From Gymnothorax reevesii (Eukaryota; Chordata; Actinopteri; Anguilliformes; Muraenidae): a stretch of 64,000 bases of DNA. Within the stretch, counting starts at the first letter, position 1, and every line of letters begins with the position of its first letter. Shown here piece after piece: positions 50,401 to 62,925 of the stretch. The position numbers were made by a program, and so were the translations under genes. The stretch lies in assembly GCA_029721435.1 (NCBI GenBank), contig CM056583.1:90568120-90632119 (forward strand). Reading direction: 5' to 3'. The notes under the pieces were generated by a model. That model had not been told where the DNA came from. It saw only the letters and a list, made by a program, of their open reading frames with translations, and searched no databases.

Positions 50401-51606
50401 AGAGTCATGAGGCGAACCACCTGAGTCCTGACTATTCAATGTACTGGACGGCACCACATCATCTTCTTCTTTAGCCTTCTTGGCCATAGCACGAGTCACT
50501 GCGCAAGAAGGATACAGAGATGGGTCCTCATCCCCATCTTCAGTGCTCGGCTGTGAAGTAAGATGTACAGGGGGAACTACTTTGCCCCCAGCCAGGTCAT
50601 TGCCTAGCAACAGAGAAACACCCTTTATAGGTAGACTTGACATAAGTCCCACCTTTACCTGTCCTGTAACTAAATCTGACTTCAAGAATATAGAGCGCAG
50701 GGGTACAGATACAGTCCTCCCTTCAATACCTTGTACAAGTATGAAATCCCCTGAAGCGGTCTCATCACGTAACTCCAAGGAGTCCATCAACAAAAGTGAC
50801 TGAGAAGCTCCGGTATCCCTTAGGATATATATGGGGACAGGAGTAGTATGCTCATTCAGAGCCACAAATCCCTCTGACACAAATGGAAGAAATTCCTCCC
50901 TCGCGAAGTCAGCTGTATCAGGCTTTTTAGCCCCACAAGAAGCAAGCAATTTAGCAGATTTGTTATCTCCTACAGGGGTTTCTAACCTTGTTTTCACAAA
51001 GGCATTTGGTTTGGTATCCTTTTCTTTTTCTTTCTTAGCTTTAAGGAACCAACAGTTAGTTGTAACATGACCAGATTTCTTGCAATAACTGCAAACTAGA
51101 CCACTTTTGTCACTGTCAGCTTTCACACTTTGATCAGACCTGTTACTGGATTTCTGAGCACCATCACCTGATTTGTCTTTGTCTTTGGGTGAGGAATCTT
51201 GGGTATCACCGAAACCCTTTTTCTGAAATTGGGACCATCTATTGTCACTGCTGGACTGAAATTTGGACTTATGTGTGAGAACATATTCATCTGCAAATTT
51301 GGCAGCTGATTGCAAATTCAGTGCTTGCGTCTCATTAAGGTAGGTCTTAACATCATCCTTAACACAGTTCTTGAATTCTTCAACTAACACCATCTCTTTT
51401 AGTGAGTTGAAATCATCCTTGACCTCCATAGAAGTACACCAGCGCTCAAAGCAAACCTTCTTCTCATTAGCAAATTCCACATAAGTCTGATTTTCAGATT
51501 TCTTCAGACCTCTGAATTTCTGTCGGTAAGCCTCTGGAACCAACTCATAAGCTCTCAAAATAACCTTTTTGACAACCTCATAATCAGAGGAATCATCTGC
51601 AGACAA
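47488..51606 (-). CDS. Gag C-terminus-protease-integrase-RT-RNase H of Gmr1-like element 2
   Basis: A 1372-codon frame. CCHC knuckle CSYCKKSGHVTTNC (about residue 172); protease LRDTGASQSLLL (about 263); integrase zinc finger CKTCHTCQ (about 555) and DDE core IVDCVGPLPKTRSG, SDQGSNFTSG, YHPESQGALERFH (about 580-680). Then a full RT: LEHDIIRPSNSDWSSPCVLV, FCTDYCKVNGVT, KIDLLKGYWCVPL, LPFGMKNAPATFQRMI and catalytic AYIDDLITWS (about 1103). RNase H: VDASDQACGSVLL, STIEKELLALVL, YTDHNPLMFL and the final GTDNVIADCLSR. RT downstream of integrase is the reverse of ordinary gypsy elements. In the same frame an in-frame TAG at about 51,610 separates this from the upstream Gag ORF. Otherwise it appears capable of coding. 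Confidence 0.93.
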   Translation of the reverse strand: MSADDSSDYEVVKKVILRAYELVPEAYRQKFRGLKKSENQTYVEFANEKKVCFERWCTSMEVKDDFNSLKEMVLVEEFKNCVKDDVKTYLNETQALNLQSAAKFADEYVLTHKSKFQSSSDNRWSQFQKKGFGDTQDSSPKDKDKSGDGAQKSSNRSDQSVKADSDKSGLVCSYCKKSGHVTTNCWFLKAKKEKEKDTKPNAFVKTRLETPVGDNKSAKLLASCGAKKPDTADFAREEFLPFVSEGFVALNEHTTPVPIYILRDTGASQSLLLMDSLELRDETASGDFILVQGIEGRTVSVPLRSIFLKSDLVTGQVKVGLMSSLPIKGVSLLLGNDLAGGKVVPPVHLTSQPSTEDGDEDPSLYPSCAVTRAMAKKAKEEDDVVPSSTLNSQDSGGSPHDSDWPTMVSPFEDLSDTFISSLFSQPDGSSDSDVSGDLSLSRKRLIEEQTNDPEICVLKRRALPDKEIDAVPVGYYLKDGVLMRKWRPPDIPANADWAVVRQIVVLKVYRNEILTMAHSLPFGGHLGVNKTVDKIMKHFFWPGLRKDVSNFCKTCHTCQVVGKHQLDPPVAPLQPIPAFGEPFSRVIVDCVGPLPKTRSGNQYLLTIMCASTRFPEAIPLRNIKATAISKALIKFFTLFGLPREIQSDQGSNFTSGVFQQVVYELGAKQILSSAYHPESQGALERFHSTLKTMMRTYCYDHEKDWDEGVHLLLFAAREAVQESTGFSPFELVFGHEVRGPLLLLSEQRQEKEPHISLLDYVSKFKERLHAACDLAKENLKSSQGKMKTWYDHKARSREFKPGEKVLVLFPLQSNPLQARFHGPYEILTKLNDLNYIVKTPDRRKPKQLCHINMLKPYHDRNARVAAVTSDSPMVETCEDEGEFQDDEPRVKAEVLSCKLSNSEVLQNLDVKLQHLEPSQRDQFKRLIKKYEDLFPDVPKRVSIASHDVDVGDAKPIKQHPYRMNPEKRKIAEKEVEYMLEHDIIRPSNSDWSSPCVLVPKPDGSTRFCTDYCKVNGVTRTDVFPIPRIDDCIDRVGQAKFLTKIDLLKGYWCVPLTERAKSISAFATPSGLYQYEVLPFGMKNAPATFQRMIQSTIAGLPHTGAYIDDLITWSDSWEEHLKDVETLFQRLTQANLTVNLSKSDFGCATVTYLGYVIGQGKVAPINAKVQAIMDFPVPDNKKALRRFLGMIGYYRKFCKNFAEIALSLTNQLKKGVKFTWDDACQRAFDRLKSLLCHFPVLKSPDFNKPFSIAVDASDQACGSVLLQRSDSDDIEHPVAYFSRKFNRHQRNYSTIEKELLALVLSLHHFDVYVCTGQKPMIVYTDHNPLMFLSKMKNKNRRLLNWSLILQEFDLEIKHVKGTDNVIADCLSRV

Positions 51607-51612
51607 AGCCGA

Positions 51613-52248
51613 CTACGCTTGTTGAGCTTTACCCTTGAGGACAGTTTGCAACATCAGAGGCCAGTGTTCCTTTGGCCACTGGCAACTCTTTGCTACCTTT
51701 TCAAAACACTGGAAATAGTTGTCAACATCCTTTTCCGAAAATGGAGGCACCAATTTTACCTCATGGCTAGCCCGAAATTTATTTTCAGTTTGAATTTTAA
51801 TTTTTAGTTGCTCCATTTGGAGTCTTTCTTCTCTATCAAATTTCTCTAATTCAAAATCTCTCTGTCTTGCAAATTTTTCTAACTCAAATTCTCTTTGTTT
51901 TTCTTTTTCCTCCCTTTCTATTTTCTCTTCTCTTGCTAATTTTTCTAACTCAAACTGCCTTTGTTTTTCTTTTTCTTCCCTTTCTTTCTCTCTTTCTTCC
52001 CTCTCAAATTCTCTTTGTTTTTCTTTTTCCTCCCTTTCAATCTCTAGCATTTTTAATTTAAGTTCCATTTCTATATTTGGATTTTCCACTGGAAACTGTT
52101 CCAGATCTCCTGGTGCAAACACATTTTCATCAATGTAATATTCAACTATCTCTCTAGCCAGTCTTGCTTTTCGCATGGCTGGTTTTACCTCTGTCAGCTC
52201 CAACTGTCTGCAAATTTCTGTCTGCAAGAGAAGATTAGAGAGAGACAA
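51613..52248 (-). CDS. Gag N-terminal part of Gmr1-like element 2
   Basis: A 211-codon frame in phase with the downstream polyprotein and ended by TAG after KGKAQQA. It contains RKARLAREIVEYYIDENVFA, a long Glu/Arg/Lys coiled coil (EREEKEKQREFE-type repeats, about residues 70-150) and VKLVPPFSEKDVDNYFQCFE, the start of the Gag core, matching the same region of element 1. No ATG is present at its start; the initiator and first tens of residues found in element 1 are missing, consistent with 5' truncation. Confidence 0.85.
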   Translation of the reverse strand: MSLSNLLLQTEICRQLELTEVKPAMRKARLAREIVEYYIDENVFAPGDLEQFPVENPNIEMELKLKMLEIEREEKEKQREFEREEREKEREEKEKQRQFELEKLAREEKIEREEKEKQREFELEKFARQRDFELEKFDREERLQMEQLKIKIQTENKFRASHEVKLVPPFSEKDVDNYFQCFEKVAKSCQWPKEHWPLMLQTVLKGKAQQA

Positions 52249-52249
52249 G

Positions 52250-52714
52250 AGGCGGAGATTAGGACAGGGCGAGTGCTGAGAGCTTGTTAATCAATTAGTA
52301 AGTTCAGCAACAATCCCTAGTGCTTGTTAGCAAGTTAGTATTATATACATTGTTAGTTGGATTAGTAATCTTAGCAAAAACAACAAACTGTTAGTATTGG
52401 TTAGTAAAATAGAAAAGTAGAGTGAACAAAGTAAACAAGATGGGAAGGAAGGTTGAAATCCAGACATCATTAAATCACCTGAAAGAGTGTCACGCAATAC
52501 TGGGGCTGTGAGCAATGACAAGACAAGAGACCAGACAGGGGGAGACAAAGGGCAACGCATGGAATAAAACATGGACCGGAATGAAACTATGGTAAAATGT
52601 AAAATATGAAAAGACTAAACTAAGACAATACATGAACAAAATCTAGGTTACCAAATCACAATACACATATCAAAGAATAGTCAGACATAGCAGAGATCCA
52701 AAACCAAACTAGAA
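52250..52714. other. Unassigned AT-rich sequence
   Basis: Repeated TTAGTAA/TTAGTA words (CAATTAGTAAG, CAAGTTAGTATT, GGATTAGTAATC, TGGTTAGTAAAA) at 52,290-52,410, irregularly spaced. No gene. Confidence 0.4.
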
Positions 52715-53003
52715 AAGCCCTCAGAGAGCACAGACCTCCGCCAGGGGGCAGCAAAACCCAGAAGCACGGTGATTGGAACTCCGGCCCATAGGAAAGACTT
52801 GAAATCTTGAACTTTGGCGGTTATCTCAGCAGTACTTTGGCCTAGATATGCCAAACTTTAATCACCTGTTCCTTGACTTAATACCCACCTTCTCAGAAAA
52901 TTTCATCGAAATCTGTCTTTTGCTTTTTGAGTTATGTTGTACACAAACAAACCAACAAACAAACGCCACCAAAAACATAACCTCCTTGGCAGAGGTAATA
53001 AGA
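52715..53003. repeat. Dispersed repeat with CCTCCGCC / GGCAGAGG ends
   Basis: Left words CAGAGAGCACAGACCTCCGC, right words ACATAACCTCCTTGGCAGAG; the interior includes AAAATTTCATCGAAATCTGTC and AACAAACAAACGCCAC. I recall this combination as a widespread fish repeat; family not named. Confidence 0.5.
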
Positions 53004-53066
53004 CATATAATCAAAAGCAGAGCATTAACATGGCAAGGCAGGTCAGAATCATAACTCCATATTGAC

Positions 53067-53935
53067 GTGTTGACAAAGAAACTCAAGTTCACACTGGGTT
53101 TCTTATATAGATTAAAATCTTGCTTTTCCTCTTTTTCTCGTAAATGGTTAGTAAATAATATATTTTTGTCTCAACTTGATTATGGTGATACTGTTTACCG
53201 ATTTGCGTGTCCCACTTTCCTGGCTAAACTCGATCCGCTCCATCATTCTGCACTGAGACACATTTCTAAGTCGCCCTATAGGACGCATCACTGTACACTG
53301 TACACTTTAGTCGGCTGGCCTTCACTAGCTTTGCGCAGGCTGCACCATTGGTGTGTTTTAATATACAAGGCTATTTTAGGCAAACTACCCCAGTATATTT
53401 GCTCTAAATTTGTTTTAATTCAGAACTCGTACAACCTCAGATCCAATGCCTGATTGCGATTCAAGGTTCCTCCTGTGCGATCTGACGCTGGTAAGAGGAG
53501 CCTGTTTTATTTTGGCCCTTAGTCATGGAATGACCTTCAAACTCATTTTAAAATTGCTGCTCCCATCTATATACCAAGTTTCAGACAAAAGGTTTCTGAG
53601 GCCTTTCCCATTAGCTGCTCTTGTCGTACTGTTTAGATATATTTTTCCACTGTTTTTATATTGAGCCATTTTTAGAACTTATGAATTTTTTTTTTTTTGA
53701 TATTCAGTTTTGTCCTGTCAGATGGTAGTCTCTATTATGTCCTTGTTCTTGTTTTTTTACTGTACTGATTTTTTTTTCAATATTGTCTGTATTGTCAATA
53801 TTGAACTGTGTTGTGTTTATGTTATTCTTGTCTGTGACCTGCTGCATACCGCCAGATCACCATTGAAAAAGAGACTTTGGTCTCAACTGGTTTTGTCTGG
53901 TTAAATAAAGGATTTGATTGATTGATTGATTTATC
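53067..53935 (+). pseudogene. L2/CR1-like LINE, C-terminal region and 3' tail
   Basis: Encodes KFTLGFLYRLKSCFS, then IFLSQLDYGDTVYRFA, LDPLHHSALRHI, YRTHHCTLYTLVGWPSLALR and LGKLPQYI, with a stop and shift near 53,450 followed by FKVPPVRSDAGKRSLFYFGP. The 3' end GTCTGGTTAAATAAAGGATT is followed by (TGAT)n. Same family as 32,100-32,815 but retaining more of the upstream part. Lacks the RT core. Confidence 0.85.
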
Positions 53936-54320
53936 GACTCTTGACGCCGAACCATCAACAAAGTATTCAATATCAGGCTTTGCTGGTGGGGTGGTCCAGG
54001 ACATGCAGTATTATTAGATAGGACTTCCTTTACACAATGGAGAATACATTTTTATTTTCTTTCTTCCTCTCAATGAATTATGATTAAGCAATCCCCCTCA
54101 GTCTAGGGTTCTGCTAAAAGCATGGAGGAAATGCACAGTCAGGGCTTATTAGCCCCAACCATTCTTACATTTTCCCTCATCATCAGCAGAACCGGGTGGA
54201 GTCACTTTAGACAATGTTACAATTTTTTTATATTTTTATTCACAAAAATGGCTACATATTTAATATTAGTTTTCACTTGGGCTCCTACCACATAAAGGTT
54301 GATCCTTTTATTTTATTGAA
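53936..54320 (-). pseudogene. Second, inverted piece of the retrovirus-like remnant
   Basis: The - strand ends in MSWTTPPAKPDIEYFVDGSA-SRVDK, an RNase H start identical in form to that at 42,930, and runs back through 53,990-54,320, the inverted match of 37,480-37,806. It ends at the LINE tail on one side and at the sushi protease fragment on the other. Non-coding remnant. Confidence 0.8.
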
Positions 54321-54960
54321 CCGAACGGGTATTGGCAGTGGCTCAGTTGGAATCTCCAGGAAACGAATGAGACCAGAATGGATGAAGTTCTCGTTTTCCT
54401 GTACATCGACAAATGGCGTGTTAGAAACTGGGCAACCCTGCCAGGACAGGCAAATTGGATCGAGTGGTTGGGAAGATGCAACAGCAGCTGCACACACCAC
54501 CTCTTGGAAGTGAAGCTGAAGTTTGTGGGACAGGACATATGGCAACGGCATCATTGGCACAACGCAGGCATAGGTTCTGATACGACACGTGTTCCTGTGG
54601 GGGCAGCTTGTGAAGCCGAGCATGGTTGACAGTGGGTGTAGAGAGAACCAGATGAGGTATGGCTCTGAGCTGAGGATCTCGGCACCTAGGCTGAACAAAT
54701 GCCTGCAACCTGCCCACTGATCCAGCCGCCTCTCTTGCAGTCGTACATCAATCCGCAGTGCCAAGTTGATGAGGCTATTCAGGTCTGGGGGAGCACCCCG
54801 GTGGGCAATTCATCCTGTACCCACTCCGACAAGCCAAAAAGGAAGGGGAATTAAGAGCACCTGGGAGTCTCTGTGCATTAAAGACAGTCGGAGTTCAGAA
54901 ATTAGTGGAATACTCAGAGACTTACTGACTGCCTTGGTATCGTCAAGTGGCTGAGGGAAA
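54321..54960 (-). pseudogene. Sushi-type gypsy Gag/protease scrap
   Basis: On the - strand: WVQDELPTGVLPQ with one stop, then LINLALRIDVRLQERRLDQ (the end of sushi Gag); a long eroded stretch; then a protease block NFIHSGLIRFLEIPTEPLPI ending PVRF. The catalytic DSG is degraded to VDVQE. It resembles the Gag end (MAVRIDNRI) of the copy at 30,669. Inactive. Confidence 0.72.
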
Positions 54961-57329
54961 TTATTGTTAAAATTTGGATAAAAGTACCAAAATTGGCACC
55001 AAGATACTCTGAGAGACAGTAAACAAATTTATGGCAGGACGCCTCTTGGATTTTTCATTTTTCACGCACACATACCAAAATTTAAAATGGGCGACCAAAC
55101 CTCAACAAACAAAAAGTTGAAAATTTCATTTTGTATGTCTATCATTTTTCTGAACTTCAGGAAATATCATATTCAGCATTATATTACCAAACACCATACA
55201 AATTAAAATTATTTCAGAGTTGACTGGTATCATGGAAGCCTTATCTTTAAGTAGCATTTACTGTCAGGCATATTCACCATTTATGACACATCCCTAGTAT
55301 TACTGTCTACAGTTCAGAGCACTTGCACAGAAGTGTACAATTTAAGATTGTATTTTCTTGCATTTACAACTTTCACATTTTGATTTGCAAGAGAACTTTT
55401 AATGAGTTCTTTACTAGCACTGGACAATTCTGGGATGCCAGCACATGCAGTATTATTAGCAAAGGCTATCGGTTACTCATGTTAACCCATGTGGAAAACT
55501 AACTGTGATCAAGGTGGAAAACTGAAAATAAGAAATAGCTGGTGAGTTAGCTTGCGGGCTAGAAGTATAATATAGAGCAACTCCATACAAAACAGCTCAA
55601 CTCACATTGCAAGAGGAGAAGCTCTCCATCATTGATTTTCTCCTCCAGAATCAATGCTGTCAGCCCTCCATTCCTTCAGAATTACTGCCATTTTCCATCT
55701 CTGAATCACATTTCAATCCCGAAAATATAAGCTCAGCTCTCCAGGGTTGGTTTTGGAAGTCTTTTTTTCCATTCAATCACGTCATTCTCAGCTGCGCAAA
55801 GTTGAGAGAATACAACCAAACTGCTATTACGCAAGTGTTTAAATACTTTTCTGAGGGCCCTATGTAAGGAGAGCTTATACTGTCCGGAACTGGATTTACA
55901 AAAGCACCAATCAATAGGTCATTACCAGGAGGGATTGGATGAGGCTCAGGTAGACCTTCTTATAAAAGATGTTGTTCGGAAGATGGTTGTTAAATGGAAT
56001 GAAGTTTTTTAAACAAATATATCATTCGGAGGTGTTCCCATTACAACCACAGTAACAAAAATGAACCGGTTCTGATTTTTCAAGACATGTGGATTTGTTA
56101 AGACACATGCATCTGGAATCTGCTTGTCAGTTGCAAACTTATTATTTCAATCGTGGTCCAAATTGAACTACAGTGAGAATAGATTTGGCAGGACCTGCAA
56201 CCACCACGCGGACCTAATGTCACATGATTTGTTACGCAGTACCTCATCATAACAAGAGGAAACACTTCTGTTTGCGTGGTGATCACTCTTATTAGTCAGG
56301 TCATGAATATTCATTTTTATCCAACGCGAGGCTTGAGATCTGCAACTGGATCACTGGCTTTGATTACATGGTGTTTGCGATGGCTTACCCGAAGAAGAGA
56401 ACCGTGATTTGGCATTTGTTACAGATTTTTCTTCATCACGTAACTAAAGCACCTTTTCCATAGCCTAACTCATGACATATTTCTGATATTACCTAAGGTA
56501 CATGTCATTTTTGCAGAAATTTCATTGTCTGACAGCATGAGAAAAAATATCCCTCCATGTTGCTAAGTGCTACTCTCATACTTAAGTTAATGTTACTTAA
56601 GCTTGAGCTTGTGTGCTCGCAATACCTTTCCATAAGAATTATGAAACTTAAGTTTGTTGCTAGCAAGTTAGTTAGTTAGCCACCCAGTTGACAGTGGAAG
56701 AAGACTGTGATTTGGCTATTAGTCCATAGTTTTCTCTATCACATATGCTGTAGTACTTCAGCCATAGCCCAACTTGCGATGCAAAAGTGATCAATACAAA
56801 CTGTTGCTGGCTTAAAAAGAAAAGTGATGGCTTGACCTCAAGTGTAGAATGATAGCATTACGATTCTGGCGCTTATGGAAATTACATTGGTTTTATTTAA
56901 AATTGCGAAATTCAGTTATGTGACGAACAGCATCTTATACTCTCAATACTCTTGATCAGGGCACCATTAATGCCACGATAAATAGATCCACTGGGAACCT
57001 GTATCGCGAGCGTAACACCCAAGCAGTTCTGGCCCTTTATCGTTCCGTAAACAGATAATCTTTCGAAAAACGATGAAAAGTAAGATTAGCATGAAATCTA
57101 CAATTCCCAGTACACTGTGGGACACAAGGATGAAACAGTGATTGGGATTGATTGGTGATGGGATTACATCCCTCTGCTGTGGTTGAGTCTCCTGAGTTTA
57201 GTTATGCAAAACATAAAGTGGAATCAAGTCAATTCTTTATACATAGTGCCTTATCCCACTAATGATACAGCTACTTCCTAAAGAAATAAACAATCTGATT
57301 CAAAAAAAATATAAATATGGACATACATA
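54961..57329. other. Unassigned intergenic sequence
   Basis: Contains the dispersed-repeat copy at 55,743-55,850 and otherwise nothing recognised. A single ATG frame near 56,380 (MAYPKKRTVIWHLLQIFLHH) ends at a GTAACT and superficially resembles a short exon, but its phase does not fit the downstream intelectin exon. Confidence 0.35.
55743..55850 (+). repeat. Dispersed repeat (partner at 8,245)
   Basis: GGTTTTGGAAGTC...AATCACGTCATTCTCAGCTG... GTTGAGAGAATACAA; ends in a Tc1-TIR-like GTGTTTAAATACTTTTCTGA. Confidence 0.65.
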
Positions 57330-57923
57330 CAGTGGTGCTTGAAAGTTTGCGAACCCTTTACATACTCTAGTCCTAAGGAAGGCCTGTGTGTTTTTGGCCG
57401 AAACATGTTGGCAATGTTTTTTTAACGAGTTCCTTTATGAACTAGCCTATTCATTAAAGCTTTTTATTAGAAGAAGACTGCCTTGGTTTCATTACTTTCT
57501 TGAAGACTTGTTTTTTTCAACCAATGAGCACCTTCTAATTATTTGTTTTATTTATTAACTATATCTGAACGCTGTAGCCCTCCACCCCCTTTTTTCTTCA
57601 TTTGACAGAACCTTGTTCTTTAAATAAAACAGGGTGCCCACTCTCAGCTGATTGTCATCCCATTGAAAACGCCTGACTCTAGTTTCACCTTCAAATTAAC
57701 TGCTAATCCTAGAGGTTCACATACTTTTGCCACTCACAGATATGTAATATTTGATCATTTTCCTCAAAAAATAAATGACCGAGTGTAATATTTTTGTCTC
57801 ATTTGTTTAACTGGATTCTCTTTATCTACTTTCAGGACTTGTGTGAAAATCTGATGATGTTTTAGGTATTTATGCAGAAATATAGAAAATTCTAAAGGGT
57901 TCACAAACTTTCAAGCATCACTG
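57330..57923. mobile_element. Tc1/mariner-type MITE, 594 bp
   Basis: Ends CAGTGGTGCTTGAAAGTTTG and, inverted, CAGTGATGCTTGAAAGTTTG, flanked by TA (57,328-57,329 and 57,924-57,925). No transposase. An internal GGCCGAAACATGTTGG plus CATTAAAGCTTTTTATTAGA stretch (57,385-57,475) resembles the 3' end of another retroelement and may be an insertion. Confidence 0.9.
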
Positions 57924-58063
57924 TATGTATAGCTGTATTCCTGTGAATATAAGCCAATTTTTTTTTTCCTGGAAAATCCCTTTGTAAAGGGGGTCATCTT
58001 GTATCGAGGATCATTTTATACTCAGAACTGATCGTCTTATATTCAGAAAAATATGGTATTTAA

Positions 58064-58560
58064 CCCTTAAATGCCCCCTGCGACAAATTTGTCACACGAT
58101 TTTTGGGGTTGTCAAAACCACTGACCCCAACTTAATTTTGCAACCTAATGCCCATAGTGACATATTTAGACCATCAGTGCTGCCATCTGATGCATAAAAG
58201 TGGAACTGACACTACACTGGCTGCACCAGCTAACCTTTCCAATATGGCTACCCCCATGGTGGAATCCACACGATAGATCAGCACCCATTCATCACTGGAT
58301 AAAGTAGGCAAACAGGTAGGCAAATGAAAAATAAGCTATGCCTGATACTTCAGCTATAGGTCAACTGTTTTATCAAGTCATTTTAGCAATAGGGTCTCTG
58401 AAATGCCCATTATGACATATATGTTACAAAAGTAAAATGAGGTCAAAGGTCACCAAAAATTAAAAATTGCTCTTGGGTTGTTATTAGTCCCTCTCTAGGA
58501 CATATTAATGGAATACACAGATTTTTCTTTCAACTTTTACTATAGTTGGGCATTTAAGGG
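58064..58560. mobile_element. piggyBac-type MITE, 497 bp
   Basis: Flanked by TTAA (58,060-58,063 and 58,561-58,564); ends CCCTTAAATGCCC and, inverted, CCCTTAAATGCCC, a perfect 13-bp inverted repeat. Noncoding. Different family from the 34,291 element. Confidence 0.92.
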
Positions 58561-58564
58561 TTAA

Positions 58565-60003
58565 AAGCCAGTTCATTGTTTCCGCACATGAAAAAAAATA
58601 TATATTTGCACTTCGTTGCTACGGACGCAGAACTGGGTGCACAGCACAGCAACAGTCAGTTATACATAGTAGCGGTCTGCTAGTCAGAATTAACCATGTA
58701 AATATTTTTGTAACTGAAAAAAACAGTTTTCACAGTTAAAAGTTTATTACAGCCTGAATATGCCAAGAATAAGAAGTCTAATTTTTGATCTTGAAAAATT
58801 TTTTTATTTCTTCTTTAAATAAAAAACTGAAATCAGAAGTTCTGATTCAGAACCAAGATTCAATAAGAACCGGATTCGATAAGCAGATTTGGAATCAGAC
58901 CCGAAATCTATGAAACTGAAACATTACCTCGCCCTATCTGCTGGTTCTATTTATCAGCTGGATTGTTGCGGTTATGATTTATTGATTAGTATGCAGTAAC
59001 AATAGAGAAGGCCAAAGCCTAGAGTGGGCACTTACCTGTCCAACCAGTTGCGTCCACGAGCAGATGCCAGGTGGTTTTAACCCTCACCGAAGCAGGATTG
59101 GCAGAGAGCCGGTCCGAAGGGTTTAGCAAGAACACAGTTCCAATCCTTGAGATGGACAATACGGCTTGCGAGTTTGCTCCTCTTAATGAAATTTTGAAGA
59201 GTCAGTAAGTATTTCACTCTGATACAGGATACGATAAGTGTCAAAGATGGTAGCTGATACAACTCTAAACGAGAGGACTTAAACTAACTGGTTGCTTAAG
59301 GGGACAAAGCATGTCAATCCAGCAGCTCTGCTGCCCAGATAAATGGGTTTATAGCAGAGGAACACAAGGAAACAGGGCATACAAATGCATACATGTGGAA
59401 TAGAGGAAGCACGAAAGATGTGACATCACTTAAGGACACAATACCGCTAAAAGTCACAGGTTACCAAAGGGAGGAGAAAGACAATTAAGGAGACACGTGG
59501 GTTGTTACATCATTTACTGTATTTGCAATCATCTGATTGTGACTGAAATCTTGTTCTTTACAGTAATCTGTTTATTTTTTTATCGTAAACACAATTGCTG
59601 TCTGTGTTTCAATATTTTTGGGGGGCTAGCTTGGTCATGCAGTGATTAATAGCAAGAATGCCATTGAGCATTTCTGACAGGAGCTGGAATGTTAACCCAG
59701 CGTTTGCATGAAGTTTATCTGGGACCTCAGGTTTCATCAAACCATCCAAACATGTTGGGCTCATTTGAGACGACTTTGCCCGCAGGAATGAGTGTGTGAA
59801 CGAATGGTATGTGCGTGTGCGTGCCCTGTGATGGATTGTTTCAGGGTGTTACACTTTCTCATGCATTGGGTTCTGGTATTGCCCGATATAATTGTGAATT
59901 GACCACCATTAAGTGCAGGCATGACTGTGAATTGAAAGCTTGAAGGGAAGGAAATTATTGTGATTTTGCAAAATGTCCATTTTTTTTTCTCCTGGTCCTA
60001 CAG
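58565..60003. other. Sequence upstream of the intelectin exons; no first exon found
   Basis: No signal-peptide exon or promoter recognised. A region around 58,985-59,280 is somewhat GC-richer with a TTACCTG donor-like word on the - strand, but no coding motif. Confidence 0.35.
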
Positions 60004-62489
<2,486 letters not shown>

Positions 62490-62520
62490 GTATGAAAACA
62501 TGACATCAGCAAATACGTTT

Positions 62521-62625
62521 TAGAAACAGCAAATATGTATTAGACAGCACAGACTACTGAGAATACTGTGTGTATTAAAAAACAGAAGACTGATGAATGC
62601 ATTGGAAACAGTACAGACTAGTGCA

Positions 62626-62657
<32 letters not shown>

Positions 62658-62925
62658 TGCTTTGGAAATTGCACACGACAATGTCTGTAAACAACAAACT
62701 GGTGTTTGAATTGGAAACAACGGACTGGAGTTTGTAAAATAAAAACACAGACTAGTGTATGATTTACAAACACGATACTGCATTGTGTATTCAAAAGAAC
62801 ACAAATTGGAGTTTGTACTGTTTATAACACAGACTGGTGTGACTCTTAGAAACATTCCTGAGTGAAATGTGAATCAGAAGCAACGATTGGTGCTTGTATT
62901 GGAAATAGGAGACTGGTGAGAAATG
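62521..62925 (+). repeat. Degenerate minisatellite with embedded (GT)n, after intelectin exon four
   Basis: Words such as ACAGACTAGTGTATG, ACAAACTGGTGTTTG, ACGGACTGGAGTTTG, ACACAGACTGGTGTG and AGGAGACTGGTGAG recur every 30-40 bp. A (GT)n tract occupies 62,624-62,659. Confidence 0.7.

Larger units (their letters stand above)
46886..52248 (-). mobile_element. Gmr1-like Ty3/gypsy retrotransposon 2, 5' truncated
   Basis: Same domain order as element 1 (Gag, protease, integrase, RT, RNase H) but from a clearly different lineage: its LTR shares no obvious sequence with that of element 1. The internal region is nearly intact. Upstream of Gag at about 52,225 the similarity to element 1 stops, and no 5' LTR or primer site is visible before the unrelated repeats at 52,715. 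Confidence 0.88.

Noticed and set aside
56377..56440. Short ATG exon candidate as the intelectin signal peptide
   Set aside because: Sequence is basic and not signal-like, and its phase (0) does not match the phase-1 start of the next intelectin exon.
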